From Bacteroidota bacterium (GTDB lineage Bacteria > Bacteroidota > Bacteroidia > NS11-12g > UBA955), in assembly GCA_947496065.1 (NCBI GenBank), contig CANMBF010000006.1, forward strand, positions 1 to 64,000: DNA of 64,000 nucleotides, read 5' to 3'. The translations under genes were made by a program, and so were the position numbers. Below the pieces are notes generated by a model. The model did no database searches, was not told the DNA's origin, and worked only from the letters and a program-made list of their open reading frames with translations. Each line of letters begins with the position of its first letter. The first letter of the stretch is position 1. Shown piece by piece: positions 1 to 9,183 of the stretch.

Positions 1-328
1 GGGCTTTTACTCGCTTCTCTCATGAGAACGCCTTCGGCTTAGTTTTGGTTACTTTTTTGCCCACCAAGTATTCGCTTTGATGCCTTAATTTTAAATTAAA
101 TTATCAAAAAACAAAAAAGTAATAAAAGCTTAGTAGTTATTCGAAACCATATTTAAATGCACAACCTGCGCGCTAGGTCCATCGAGATTTCTATGCGTGG
201 TGGGCTTTTACTCGCTTCTCTCATGAGAACGCCTTCGGCTTAGTTTTGGTTACTTTTTTGCCCACCAAGTATTCGCTTTGATGCCTTAATTTTAAATTAA
301 ATTATCAAAAAACAAAAAAGTAATAAAA
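1..328. repeat. Tandem direct repeat, two 127-bp copies, period 201 bp
   Basis: Bases 1-127 recur without a visible mismatch at 202-328. The spacers after each copy are also related (both contain a CGAAACCATATTTAA core and CAACCTGCGCGCT or AAACCTGCGCGCT), so the whole 201-bp unit was duplicated and the distal part then diverged. The first copy starts at the window edge, so more copies may lie to the left. Neither strand carries a convincing gene. The sequence looks like a dispersed non-coding Bacteroidetes repeat; that is inference. Confidence 0.85.
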
Positions 329-566
329 CCGTAGTTATTATGCGAAACCATATTTAATTGCAAAACCTGCGCGCTGAGGGTAAGCATGCGTGGACCCAGC
401 CCGCATTAAAGTCACTGCTAATTTCGACATTTTAACTTTTGAAATTTGCGCCATATAATTAAGATTTGAATGACATTCCTTCATTGCAATATTATTTTTA
501 AAAGGTTTGGAAAGTGTGAGAATAAAACACCCCAAAAAGATAAAAAAATACTTAACGATATATTAT

Positions 567-597
567 TTGCCTTATCCTCTCTATTTCGATAAATTTG
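567..597 (+). promoter_or_regulatory. Bacteroidetes-type promoter for the GT2 gene
   Basis: TTG at 567-569, a 20-base spacer, then TAAATTTG at 590-597. This matches the phylum's -33 TTG and -7 TAnnTTTG elements. Transcription would start near 603, leaving a very short leader before the TTG start codon at 611. From the repeats to this promoter (329-566) I see nothing else convincing. Confidence 0.6.
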
Positions 598-610
598 CCA
601 CATTCACAGT

Positions 611-2569
611 TTGACCGATTTATCCATCATCATCGTTAACTACAACGTTAAAGCCTTGCTCGAGCAAACCCTGCTTTCGGTATACAAGGCCATACAACAC
701 CTACAAGTAGAAATTGTTGTGGTAGATAACCATTCGGCCGATGGCTCGTGCGAGATGGTGCAAGAGCGCTTCCCCAATGTTACACTCATAGCCAATAAAG
801 ACAACAAAGGCTTTAGCAAAGCCAATAACCAAGGCATACATATAGCCAAAGGGCGCAATGTGGTATTGCTCAATCCAGATACTGTGGTGAGTGAAGAAAC
901 CTTTGTTAAAACCGTTGCTTTTTTAGACAGTCATGCTGAAGCAGGGGCTTTAGGTGTGCGCATGATCGATGGGCGTGGGCAGTTTTTACCAGAATCGAAA
1001 CGCGGTTTACCAACACCAGCTGTGGCCTTTTATAAAATGACTGGCTTGGCCAAATTGTTTCCCCAATCTAAAACTTTTGGTCAGTACCATTTAAGTTATC
1101 TTAACGAATTCGAAACCCATGAGGCCGATATTCTAAGTGGTGCTTTTATGATGATAAAAAAAGAAGTACTCGAAAAAGTGGGCTTGCTCGATGAAACCTT
1201 TTTCATGTATGGCGAGGACATTGATTTGAGTTATCGCATTGTAAAGGCTGGGTATAAAAATTACTATTTTGCCGATACCACTATCATCCATTACAAGGGT
1301 GAGAGTACCAAAAAGCACAGCATTAATTATGTTAAAATATTTTACCAAGCCATGGCCATTTTTGCTAAGAAACACTATAGCAAACAGCAGGGTTGGTGGT
1401 TTGCCTTTTTAATTTATGCGGCCATTTATGCGCGTGCATTCTTGGCTTTGGTCATCAGGTTTTTTAAGTCGGTTCAGTTTGTGGCCCTCGACTTTGTTTT
1501 TATTTTCACAGGCTTTTATGGCCTCATGCGTTATTGGGAAATTTACAATAAATATGTGGTCGGTGGTTTTTATCCGCCTGAATATTTGTACTACCATGTG
1601 CCGGCTTATATCTTGTTTTGGGTAGGGGGCATTTGGTTGAGTGGGGGCTATGCCAATCCATTTAGGTTGAATAAAACAGCTAGGGGCGTGATTGCAGGCT
1701 CTATGGTTTTATTATCGGTGTATGCTTTGTTGCCAGAGTATTTAAGGTTCTCGCGTGCCTTAATTCTATTGGGCTCGGTATGGGCCTTGTTGATAACGAT
1801 AACACTGCGTTTGGTCTTCCATTTTATACGCTACAAACATTTGGATACCCAGGCCAGCCAGATATCGCAAGTGTTAATAGTGGGCGATATGCCCGAGTGC
1901 GAAAGGGTTCGCCATATCTTAAGCAATTATCCATTGCGATTTAAAATATTGGGTTTTGTAAAACCACAAGGTGTAACAACGCATGGCGAATGGGTGGGCA
2001 GTAGCGAAAACTTATCGATGTTGGCCGAGATTTATAAGGCCAACGAAATTATTTTTTGTGCCCGCGATGTAAGCAGTGCCGAGATTATGCAAACCATGGG
2101 CAATACCGATTTGCCCAAAGTAAAATTCAAAATCATGCCCGAGTCGGGCGACTATATTATTGGCAGTAATTCTAAAAATACAACAGGCGAATTTTACAGT
2201 GTAGACATTACGCCTTTATTGAAATTTAAATACATCCAAAAACGCAAACGCTTGCTAGATCTTTTGCTTTGTTTGTTATTCGTTTTGTTGTTGCCAGTGT
2301 TAGTTTTTCGTCCACGCTATTGTGCTACCATTTTTAAAAATTGGCTCAATGTTTTGCAAGGTCAAATGACTTGGGTGGGCTACGATACCAGTGTTGATAC
2401 AGAGTTGTTGCCTAAACTCAAAGCCAGTGTTTTTTCAGTAACATCTGCTATTAAAAACAAAGGCTTACAAGCCTCGCTTGTTAGCAGTTTAAATTTATTG
2501 TACGCCACGCATTATAATGTTGGCAAAGATTGCGAGTTGTTGATCAAAGCTTTTTTTAAGGGACGATAA
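611..2569 (+). CDS. GT2 glycosyltransferase fused to a relic polyprenyl sugar-transferase tail
   Basis: Predicted membrane glycosyltransferase for cell-surface glycans. The N-terminal 230 residues are a GT2 (GT-A) domain: DNHS at 39-42, LNPD at 87-90 and the acidic GED at 201-203 are the usual nucleotide- and metal-binding sites. Several hydrophobic segments follow from about 265 to 420. Residues 420-540 resemble the nucleotide-binding-like region of polyprenyl glycosyl-1-phosphate transferases (VLIVGD near 424). A WcaJ-like basic-hydrophobic hairpin follows (KRKRLLDLLL near 541), and then a stretch like the family's LxNVLKGDMSLVG motif (LNVLQGQMTWVGYD). The catalytic KFRSM core between them is absent, so the tail is probably not a transferase. 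TTG start: an in-frame stop lies just upstream and no ATG fits. Confidence 0.85.
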   Translation: MTDLSIIIVNYNVKALLEQTLLSVYKAIQHLQVEIVVVDNHSADGSCEMVQERFPNVTLIANKDNKGFSKANNQGIHIAKGRNVVLLNPDTVVSEETFVKTVAFLDSHAEAGALGVRMIDGRGQFLPESKRGLPTPAVAFYKMTGLAKLFPQSKTFGQYHLSYLNEFETHEADILSGAFMMIKKEVLEKVGLLDETFFMYGEDIDLSYRIVKAGYKNYYFADTTIIHYKGESTKKHSINYVKIFYQAMAIFAKKHYSKQQGWWFAFLIYAAIYARAFLALVIRFFKSVQFVALDFVFIFTGFYGLMRYWEIYNKYVVGGFYPPEYLYYHVPAYILFWVGGIWLSGGYANPFRLNKTARGVIAGSMVLLSVYALLPEYLRFSRALILLGSVWALLITITLRLVFHFIRYKHLDTQASQISQVLIVGDMPECERVRHILSNYPLRFKILGFVKPQGVTTHGEWVGSSENLSMLAEIYKANEIIFCARDVSSAEIMQTMGNTDLPKVKFKIMPESGDYIIGSNSKNTTGEFYSVDITPLLKFKYIQKRKRLLDLLLCLLFVLLLPVLVFRPRYCATIFKNWLNVLQGQMTWVGYDTSVDTELLPKLKASVFSVTSAIKNKGLQASLVSSLNLLYATHYNVGKDCELLIKAFFKGR

Positions 2570-2685
2570 TCCTTCATCGATGTAAAATAGTATTACATCC
2601 GTTACGCTCATTTTTAAACGAAATTTTGTCTCCTTTCACAGACTCATAAAGCCTTCGCGCGTTTGTATACTATAATTTTGAGTCC

Positions 2686-3387
2686 ATGAAATATCTGATG
2701 CTTATTGGCAATAGCCTGCGCGAAAGACAACGATTGGTTCGTTTGTTCTCAGTGATTATTGCAGGTTGTGTGGCCCTTATTGGCTTGCGATTTATTGTGC
2801 ATACCGATCGCACCTTTTTGTTCCTGTTATGGAATTTCTTTTTAGCTTTAATTCCTTTGGCTTTAAGTTCTTTGTTGGTGCAAATGAATCAACATAAAAT
2901 GAGTGTAATATCAATGCTTTTTGTAGGTATATGTTGGATGTTATTTTTCCCCAATGCTCCTTATATGTTGACGGATTTTATACACTTGGCTTACGGGCAT
3001 CCGCATTGGATGTTTTTAGATATTTTAACCATCAGTTGGTTTGCTGTTTCGGCTTTGTTAGCCGCCCTTATTTCTATGAATGATATATCGAATGTATTGC
3101 TCTCGAGGTACCACCGCAAAAGGGTATCGGTAATGGTTTTGGGTTTGAGTATGCTCACAGGTTTTGGTATTTATTTGGGTCGTTATTTAAGGTTTAACAG
3201 TTGGGACATAATAAACCAACCAGATGTTTTATTTTTGCAAATAGGAGAGCGTTTTATCGATCCTGTATCACATTCTAAAACTTGGTTGATTACCATTGGT
3301 TTTGGTATGCTCATTTACCTTGTGTACATGGGTTTGGTGTATGTTGGCAAAGAGATAAGCGAACAACAAAAAGTAAAAACAAAATAG
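2686..3387 (+). CDS. DUF1361 family membrane protein
   Basis: Polytopic inner-membrane protein of 233 residues with about six to seven hydrophobic segments. Family signatures are visible: LWNFFLALIPL near 49, FFPNAPYMLTDF near 87, and YLGRYLRFNSWD near 165. DUF1361 proteins have no established function. The gene lies 116 bp after the glycosyltransferase on the same strand and 7 bp before the next small gene, so it probably shares a transcript with the latter. The ATG start is followed by a normal coding frame and needs no adjustment. Confidence 0.88.
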   Translation: MKYLMLIGNSLRERQRLVRLFSVIIAGCVALIGLRFIVHTDRTFLFLLWNFFLALIPLALSSLLVQMNQHKMSVISMLFVGICWMLFFPNAPYMLTDFIHLAYGHPHWMFLDILTISWFAVSALLAALISMNDISNVLLSRYHRKRVSVMVLGLSMLTGFGIYLGRYLRFNSWDIINQPDVLFLQIGERFIDPVSHSKTWLITIGFGMLIYLVYMGLVYVGKEISEQQKVKTK

Positions 3388-3394
3388 AACTGTT

Positions 3395-3787
3395 ATGGCC
3401 ATTACAGATGCAACCCGTTTAAACATTTTCAATAAACTCAAAACACAACTCAATAAAATAGCACCACCCATGGTGGCCAAGTGCGATGATACTGCTATGG
3501 TCTATGAAATAATGGGCAATAAGCCAGTGCCCTATGGCCACGATAAAAAAATAGTGCCGGGCATGTACTTTGCTTCGATTGCGCAGCGCAAAGACTCAGT
3601 GGCTTTTTATTTTTTCCCTGCCTACATGAACGAAGGCATGCAAGCCCATGCCCCTTCGCTATTCAAATGTTTAAAGGGCAAAACCTGTTTTCATTTTAAG
3701 AAAGAAGAGCAGGTAGATGAAAAAGAATTAGCGAATCTATTGGAGGCAGGTGTAAAGGCTTGGTATGAATTGGGTTATATGCAATAG
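3395..3787 (+). CDS. Small DUF1801/YdhG-like protein
   Basis: Soluble protein of 130 residues without signal peptide. Its centre (MYFASIAQRKDSVAFYFFP near 68) and the CLKGKTCFHFKK stretch near 98 resemble the beta-strand core of DUF1801/YdhG-like proteins. Function in that family is not established. The assignment comes from remembered family patterns, not from a search. It follows the DUF1361 gene by 7 bp and is probably co-transcribed with it. A second, clearly broken member of the DUF1801 family lies at 56530-56890. Confidence 0.6.
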   Translation: MAITDATRLNIFNKLKTQLNKIAPPMVAKCDDTAMVYEIMGNKPVPYGHDKKIVPGMYFASIAQRKDSVAFYFFPAYMNEGMQAHAPSLFKCLKGKTCFHFKKEEQVDEKELANLLEAGVKAWYELGYMQ

Positions 3788-3858
3788 ATTAAAAATCTTA
3801 GCAAGCATTGATTACTTAATTCGTCAATTTGGTAAATTGTTCCACACTTCAACGCTGT

Positions 3859-4413
3859 TTAAATTTGAGTGGCTGGTTTCGTTTTAAGGGGTAATCTAAC
3901 TGACTTTAACCTATATCCTTTGGTCTTTATAATTTTATAATTGTATTTCGAGATGCGGTACCTAGGTCCATCGAATACACTGGCTGCTAAAGCAGTAATG
4001 GTGAGTCCAGCGGCAACACCCACAGGCGATTCAAACAAGCCAGAAAGAAGTGTTGTTGTAAGGCCTTGCATTAAAAAATAAATAGACAATATTTGGTATT
4101 CTGCGGCAGGGCGTCTTATCGTAGTGATGTATTTTATATTGAGAGTGTCAAATTCACCATCAAATCTATCTAAAAGGGCAATTTGTGAGTCATTCACAAT
4201 TTTGAATTTACCACGGTAGCCTCGACCATTCAACGTTTTTACTTTAATCACCCTGCGATCAGGTATTACAATTGTCCTGCCTCGGTTATTTCTTGGCTCT
4301 ATTAAAAGATATTTGCGTGTGAGCGTATCTACTTTCTTGGTTTGGGCCTGCGAAAGCAGTGGTAAGGCCATTAAAAAAACACAAAAGAATATTGACTTCA
4401 AAGACATAATCAA
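3859..4413 (-). CDS. Hypothetical exported protein
   Basis: I do not recognise a family. The first 24 residues form a clear signal peptide ending at a QAQ site. Residues 25-115 are basic and beta-rich, with repeated R/K-V/I patterns. A hydrophobic stretch follows (about 118-155, including GLTTTLLSGLFESPVGVAAG), and then a basic tail. It is probably anchored in the periplasm or at the membrane. It is convergent with the DUF1801-like gene and divergent from the M16 peptidase gene, with a 90-bp gap to the latter. The second Met (MSLKSIFF) is an equally good start. Confidence 0.6.
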   Translation of the reverse strand: MIMSLKSIFFCVFLMALPLLSQAQTKKVDTLTRKYLLIEPRNNRGRTIVIPDRRVIKVKTLNGRGYRGKFKIVNDSQIALLDRFDGEFDTLNIKYITTIRRPAAEYQILSIYFLMQGLTTTLLSGLFESPVGVAAGLTITALAASVFDGPRYRISKYNYKIIKTKGYRLKSVRLPLKTKPATQI

Positions 4414-4502
4414 AACTAATGGTTTTGTCGAAATAAAAAAAATTCAGCCATCTCTGCTATTTTTCTTAAATTTGGCATCCTTTTTAAAGTATAATAATCA
4501 AT

Positions 4503-7427
4503 ATGCATAAAATAATAATTGCCTTCTTGCTGATTACTGGCATGGGCCTGCAAGCACAAATCCGTTATGGCACCTATGGCCAAGAGAAACACGGTAAGTA
4601 TACGTATACCAAAGTGTCCAACGACCCTACCAACAGTCGCTGGTATGTCTTGTCAAACGGGTTAACCGTTATTCTTTCTGTGAACAAAGACCAACCGCGT
4701 GTTCAAACGTTAATTGCAACCAAAGCAGGTAGTAAAAATGATCCAGCTGATAACACTGGTTTGGCGCATTACCTCGAGCATTTGTTGTTCAAAGGAACCG
4801 ATCAATACGGTACACAAGATTATGCCAAAGAAAAAGTATACCTCGATCAGATTGATAATTTGTATGAGCAATACAACAAAACCACCGATGAGAAAAAACG
4901 CAAAAATATTTATCGTCAGATTGATAGCATCAGTGGCATGGCTGCTAAATTTAGCATTGCCAACGAGTACGATAAAATTTGTCAATCGCTAGGTGCCCAA
5001 GGTACCAATGCCTTTACAAGTGTTGAGCAAACAGTGTATGTTAATGATATACCGGCAAACCGCATTCACCAATGGATTGAGCTAGAAGCTGAGCGTTATA
5101 GAAATCCAGTGTTCCGTTTGTTTCATACCGAATTAGAGGCGGTGTATGAAGAAAAAAATATTTCACTAGACAACGATGGGGAAGAGGCTTACGAAAGATT
5201 ATACGCTAGCTTGTTCCGCACCCATCCTTATGGCACACAAACTACCATTGGTACTGTTGAGCATTTAAAAAATCCTTCATTAATAAAAATTAGAAACTAT
5301 TTTAATACCTATTATGTGCCGAACAACATGGCCATTATTATGTCGGGCGACATTGATCCAGAAGGTGTGATTGAAATGATAGACAAACATTTTGGTGGCT
5401 TGGTGAGCAAGCCAGTGCCAGCCTTTACGTTTAAACCAGAGTATCCACGTGGCCGTCCGGATAGTATTTCGGTGGTTGGTCCTGATGCTGCCAACCTCAT
5501 GATGGCATGGCGTTTTGATGGTGCAGGCACTAAGCAAGCTATGATGGTACGCATCATCGATTTGATTTTGAACAACAGCAAAGCGGGTTTAATAGATTTG
5601 AATTTGGTGAAAGAACAGAAGGTTTTATCTGCTGGTTCATCACCCGATTTTATGAAAGATTATGCTGTGCACATGTTATTTGGTAAACCAAAAGAGGGTC
5701 AGACCCTAGAGCAATTGCGCGATTTGTTGTTGGCCCAATTAGATAATATTAAAAAAGGAAATTTTGATACCACTTTGTTGAAAGCCATTGTGGCGAATAG
5801 CAATGTTGAAGAGATTCAAAAATTAGAAAGCAATGAAGGCATTGCCTATACCCAACTAGATGCTTTTGTAACCGGTCGTAGATGGATTGATGTATTGAAC
5901 AGCAATTTTGAATTGAGTAAGATTTCTAAAAAAGACATTGTCGATTTTGCCAATGAGTATTACACCAAAGGCTATTCTATCGTCTACAAGCGCACAGGCA
6001 AAGATGCCAAAAAAGAAAAAATTGAAAAGCCTACGATTACAGAAGTGGCTTTGAACAGAGATAAAACATCACCTTTTGTAACAGAATTAATCGAAGAAGA
6101 AGCCGATACCATTTACCCAGTGTTCATTGATTTCGAAAAAGACATGGAACGCGCCATGGTAGGCAATACAAAATTGTTGTACAAGAAAAATACAGCCAAC
6201 CAGTTGTTCACCATGTATTATGTGGTAGACATGGGCCGTTTAAACGATAAGAAATTATCGATAGCACTTGATTATTTACAATTCTTAGGCACCGATAAAA
6301 TGACTGCGGCCGACCTAGGGGCTAAGTTCTACCAATTGGCATGTAATTTCAATATCTCTGCAGGCGATAAAAGAAGTTATATTTCATTAACGGGTCCACA
6401 ACAAAATTTCAACGAAGCTTTAAAATTATTTGAAGATTTATTGGCCAATGCCAAGCCCGATCAAGAAGCTTTGAATACTTATATCGATCGACAATTAAAG
6501 AACCGTACCGATGCCAAATTAAACAAGCGTGCCATCTCATCGGCCCTTACCACTTATGCATTGTATGGCAAAGTGAATCCACGCACTTACATTTTAAGCA
6601 ATGCAGAATTAAAAATGTTGAAAGCCGAAGAATTGGTTGGCATTATTAAGAATGTTACCAAGCACCAGCACATGATCATGTACTTCGGGCCAGAGCCTAT
6701 CAATGTTTTACAAGCGACTTTGTTGGCGAACCACAAAACAGTACCGAATTTAATTGTACCACCAGCCGCTTATGTGTTCAAACCATTAACTGCACTAACT
6801 AACCAAGTGTATTTTACCAATTACGAAATGGTACAAGCAGAAATCAACTGGCGCCATACAGCAGATGTGTTTGACATTAACAAAGCGCCTATTATTAAAG
6901 CTTACAACGAATATTTTGGCGGTGGCATGAGCAGTGTAGTATTCCAGGAAATCAGAGAGTCGCGCGCCTTGGCTTACTCAACGTATTCTGTATACAGCCA
7001 AGCAGCCGAAAAAGGCAAGAACGATATCTTGGTAGCTTATGTTGGTACCCAAGCCGATAAGTTAAATGACGCGATTACTGCCATGAATGAATTGTTGAAC
7101 AATATGCCCGATAACGAGGAGAGTTTCAATCAAGCGAAACAATCTATATTGAGCAGCATCGAAGCCGAGCGCATCAACAAAACCGATGTGTTCTTTACTT
7201 ACCTAGGTGCCCTCGATCAAGGCATTGATTTCGACAACCGCAAAGCCATATACAACGCCATACTTACCATTCAATACAAAGACATCAAGGCCTTCCAAGA
7301 ACAACACGTAAAAGGTCAGAAATGGCTCATTAGCGTAGTGGGTTCAAAAGAAAAAATCAAGATGGACGATTTAAAAAAATACGGTGAGTTACACATCCTA
7401 ACTTTAGAAGAAATTTTCGGGTATTAA
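4503..7427 (+). CDS. M16 family zinc metallopeptidase, exported
   Basis: Two-lobed insulinase/pitrilysin-type zinc protease, 974 residues, which should cleave peptides in the periplasm. A signal peptide (MHKIIIAFLLITGMGLQAQ) starts the protein. The inverted zinc motif HYLEH is at 89-93, and the downstream glutamate region ELEAVYEEKN supplies the third ligand and catalytic helper. The second, non-catalytic lobe begins around 540. Its R/Y signature (the GGMSSVVFQEIRESRALAYS region) is near 806-825. Length fits two fused M16 halves. The gene is monocistronic, with a strong hairpin just after its stop. Confidence 0.92.
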   Translation: MHKIIIAFLLITGMGLQAQIRYGTYGQEKHGKYTYTKVSNDPTNSRWYVLSNGLTVILSVNKDQPRVQTLIATKAGSKNDPADNTGLAHYLEHLLFKGTDQYGTQDYAKEKVYLDQIDNLYEQYNKTTDEKKRKNIYRQIDSISGMAAKFSIANEYDKICQSLGAQGTNAFTSVEQTVYVNDIPANRIHQWIELEAERYRNPVFRLFHTELEAVYEEKNISLDNDGEEAYERLYASLFRTHPYGTQTTIGTVEHLKNPSLIKIRNYFNTYYVPNNMAIIMSGDIDPEGVIEMIDKHFGGLVSKPVPAFTFKPEYPRGRPDSISVVGPDAANLMMAWRFDGAGTKQAMMVRIIDLILNNSKAGLIDLNLVKEQKVLSAGSSPDFMKDYAVHMLFGKPKEGQTLEQLRDLLLAQLDNIKKGNFDTTLLKAIVANSNVEEIQKLESNEGIAYTQLDAFVTGRRWIDVLNSNFELSKISKKDIVDFANEYYTKGYSIVYKRTGKDAKKEKIEKPTITEVALNRDKTSPFVTELIEEEADTIYPVFIDFEKDMERAMVGNTKLLYKKNTANQLFTMYYVVDMGRLNDKKLSIALDYLQFLGTDKMTAADLGAKFYQLACNFNISAGDKRSYISLTGPQQNFNEALKLFEDLLANAKPDQEALNTYIDRQLKNRTDAKLNKRAISSALTTYALYGKVNPRTYILSNAELKMLKAEELVGIIKNVTKHQHMIMYFGPEPINVLQATLLANHKTVPNLIVPPAAYVFKPLTALTNQVYFTNYEMVQAEINWRHTADVFDINKAPIIKAYNEYFGGGMSSVVFQEIRESRALAYSTYSVYSQAAEKGKNDILVAYVGTQADKLNDAITAMNELLNNMPDNEESFNQAKQSILSSIEAERINKTDVFFTYLGALDQGIDFDNRKAIYNAILTIQYKDIKAFQEQHVKGQKWLISVVGSKEKIKMDDLKKYGELHILTLEEIFGY

Positions 7428-7447
7428 TTTATCCAAACACAACTAAC

Positions 7448-7477
7448 AAAAAAACATACCAATCGGTATGTTTTTTT
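7448..7477. terminator. Palindromic terminator, ACATACC family copy 1
   Basis: A perfect 13-bp stem (AAAAAAACATACC at 7448-7460 and its complement at 7465-7477) encloses the loop AATC. It lies 20 bp after the M16 stop codon and, with its T tract, can act as an intrinsic terminator in either direction. It belongs to a set of five related palindromes in the window. Confidence 0.65.
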
Positions 7478-7539
7478 GTTTTAGGACCATTTGTAAAGAA
7501 TATTGCGACTGTCAATTATGGAACACCTAATGTTATTAT

Positions 7540-7629
7540 TGCATTTAAGAACCCCGAAGTGGTTCAATCTGAATAGCTCCGCAGGAGCGTTCATCCCAAG
7601 CAAGGGGTTTGGCGGTTTTTTTGCTCTGC
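7540..7629. repeat. Palindrome-rich intergenic repeat
   Basis: Short inverted repeats sit side by side: GAACC/GGTTC (around 7550-7566) and GCTCC-GCA-GGAGC (around 7577-7589), then AAGCAAGGGGTTTGG and a T tract. This is typical of dispersed Bacteroidetes intergenic repeats. Nothing else is visible in the 300 bp between the M16 gene and the zinc-ribbon gene. Confidence 0.45.
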
Positions 7630-7729
7630 AAAAAAAGTGACAAACCCTCCATCCCCACCTCCACCATCCACCACCCCCTTTTGCCTTTTCAAAAATTTTT
7701 CCTATAATTGTTCAACTAAACTATCAAAC

Positions 7730-8089
7730 ATGACTGAAATCAAACAATGCCTCGACTGCGGTAAACCCATCAACGGGCGCAGTGACAAGAAATTCTGCGA
7801 TGATGCCTGTCGCAACAACTACAACAACAAACAACATTCCGATGCCAATACCTTTGTAAAAAAGGTGAACAATGCCTTGCGCAAAAACCGACGCATACTC
7901 GAAACCTTGATTCCTAAAGAAGGCAAGATTACTGTAAGTGAGAAAAAATTAAAAGAAGCTGATTTTAATTTCGATTTTCATACGGGCATTTACGAAACCA
8001 AAACAGGCACCATCTATCGCCTTTGCTACGAGTTTGGCTACATGCGCATCGAAGAAAATCGTTATATACTTGTAAAACGCGAGGCTTAA
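7730..8089 (+). CDS. Small zinc-ribbon protein
   Basis: Soluble 119-residue protein. The N-terminus holds four cysteines in a zinc-ribbon arrangement (CLDCGKPI near 7 and KFCDDACRNNY near 22), like DUF2116-type ribbons. The rest is a basic helix (NALRKNRRILETLIP) and a beta-rich C-terminal half. I start it at 7730 because this Met directly precedes the ribbon. The longer upstream frame begins with a proline/serine-rich stretch inside repeat DNA. Nucleic-acid or protein binding is plausible but not shown. It converges with the cytochrome c peroxidase gene with a 4-bp overlap. Confidence 0.75.
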   Translation: MTEIKQCLDCGKPINGRSDKKFCDDACRNNYNNKQHSDANTFVKKVNNALRKNRRILETLIPKEGKITVSEKKLKEADFNFDFHTGIYETKTGTIYRLCYEFGYMRIEENRYILVKREA

Positions 8090-9183
8090 AAAGGACTCTT
8101 AAGCGCTGGATTGTTTAGGTAAGTGGTATCCGTTAAAGTCTTTAAAAATTCAACCAAATCGGCCTTCTGCTGCGAGCTCAAACTTAATTGTTTGGCGTGC
8201 GAGGCAATATTAATGTCGAGGTTCGGTGAATTCAACTGGATTCTGTCCGAATAAAAATCCATCACTTCTTCGAGGGTGGTAAAGCGACCGTCGTGCATGT
8301 AAGGCGATGTAACGGCCACGTTGCGCAATGAAGGAGTTTTGAATTTCCCAATGTCTGTCGATAGCCCCGTGATATTGCCAAACCCCTTGTCGTTATGCAC
8401 CAAGTCGAGCCCATTGTTAGACATCGAACCATTCAAACTATTAATGCCAAAGAAAGGAATATTGCTATGGCAATGGAAACAATCGGCTCCACCAATTTGC
8501 GTGGGTTGCATAAATAAATTCAAACCGCGCAATGCCGAAGCACTAATCACATTCAAAGTATCGGTGCGGCCCCATAATTTATCAATGGGCGCGTTAAAAG
8601 AAATCATGGTGATCACAAATTGTTCTAAACCTTTAGCGATGTGTTGAGGTTCTATTTCATTGGTGTTAAAAGCCTTTTTAAATTGTGCTTGGTAACGGGG
8701 TGTTTTCGAAAGTTTTTTCACCAAAGCAAACAAGTTCATGTTCATTTCATCATGGGCTTGTATCGGCATCAACACTTGTTCTCTTAAAGTTTTAGCACGA
8801 CCATCCCAAAAGAACAATTTATTCCACATGAGGTTGTGCAAGGGCATGGCTTGTCGGTTGCCCAACTGTCCTGTTATGCCTTTGCTCACCCTGCGTTGAT
8901 CGCTAAAGCCTTTGGTTTGTCGGTGGCAACTCGCGCAACTTAAAGTACTATCACCCGAAAGTATAGGGTCGTAAAACAACATGCGACCAAGCATTACACC
9001 TTCTTCCGTCAATACATTATCGGCAGGTAAATTAAAGTGCGGATACCAAGGTTGATGCTCTAGAGTATAAAGCTTTGCTTTGGGTTCGTCGCCACCTGTA
9101 GGCGAAATATATTGGTCCTTCTTACAGCTTTTGGCAACAAGCAGTATAAGGAGGAGTGCTATGAATGAAATTTTTCTTATCAT
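8086..9183 (-). CDS. Di-heme cytochrome c peroxidase/MauG family lipoprotein (MbnH-like)
   Basis: Exported di-heme enzyme, 365 residues. Signal sequence with a cysteine at 20 (VAKSC), likely lipidated. Two heme c sites are visible: CASCH at 83-87 and CFHCH at 235-239, with the usual cytochrome c peroxidase C-terminal SPYMHDGRFTTLEEVMDFY near 295. Its start codon overlaps the stop of the MbnP-like gene by 4 bp (ATGA), so the two are translationally coupled. In methanotrophs the MbnH di-heme enzyme oxidises a tryptophan of MbnP to kynurenine; a similar protein-modifying role is inferred here. A plain H2O2 peroxidase is the alternative. Confidence 0.88.
   Translation of the reverse strand: MIRKISFIALLLILLVAKSCKKDQYISPTGGDEPKAKLYTLEHQPWYPHFNLPADNVLTEEGVMLGRMLFYDPILSGDSTLSCASCHRQTKGFSDQRRVSKGITGQLGNRQAMPLHNLMWNKLFFWDGRAKTLREQVLMPIQAHDEMNMNLFALVKKLSKTPRYQAQFKKAFNTNEIEPQHIAKGLEQFVITMISFNAPIDKLWGRTDTLNVISASALRGLNLFMQPTQIGGADCFHCHSNIPFFGINSLNGSMSNNGLDLVHNDKGFGNITGLSTDIGKFKTPSLRNVAVTSPYMHDGRFTTLEEVMDFYSDRIQLNSPNLDINIASHAKQLSLSSQQKADLVEFLKTLTDTTYLNNPALKSPF

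Noticed and set aside
338-535. A 65-codon minus-strand frame beside the tandem repeat
   Set aside because: It partly lies in repeat-like DNA, has no family resemblance and no plausible ribosome-binding context.
7637-7729. N-terminal extension of the zinc-ribbon protein
   Set aside because: The extension is a low-complexity proline/serine stretch in intergenic repeat DNA; the Met at 7730 directly precedes the ribbon.
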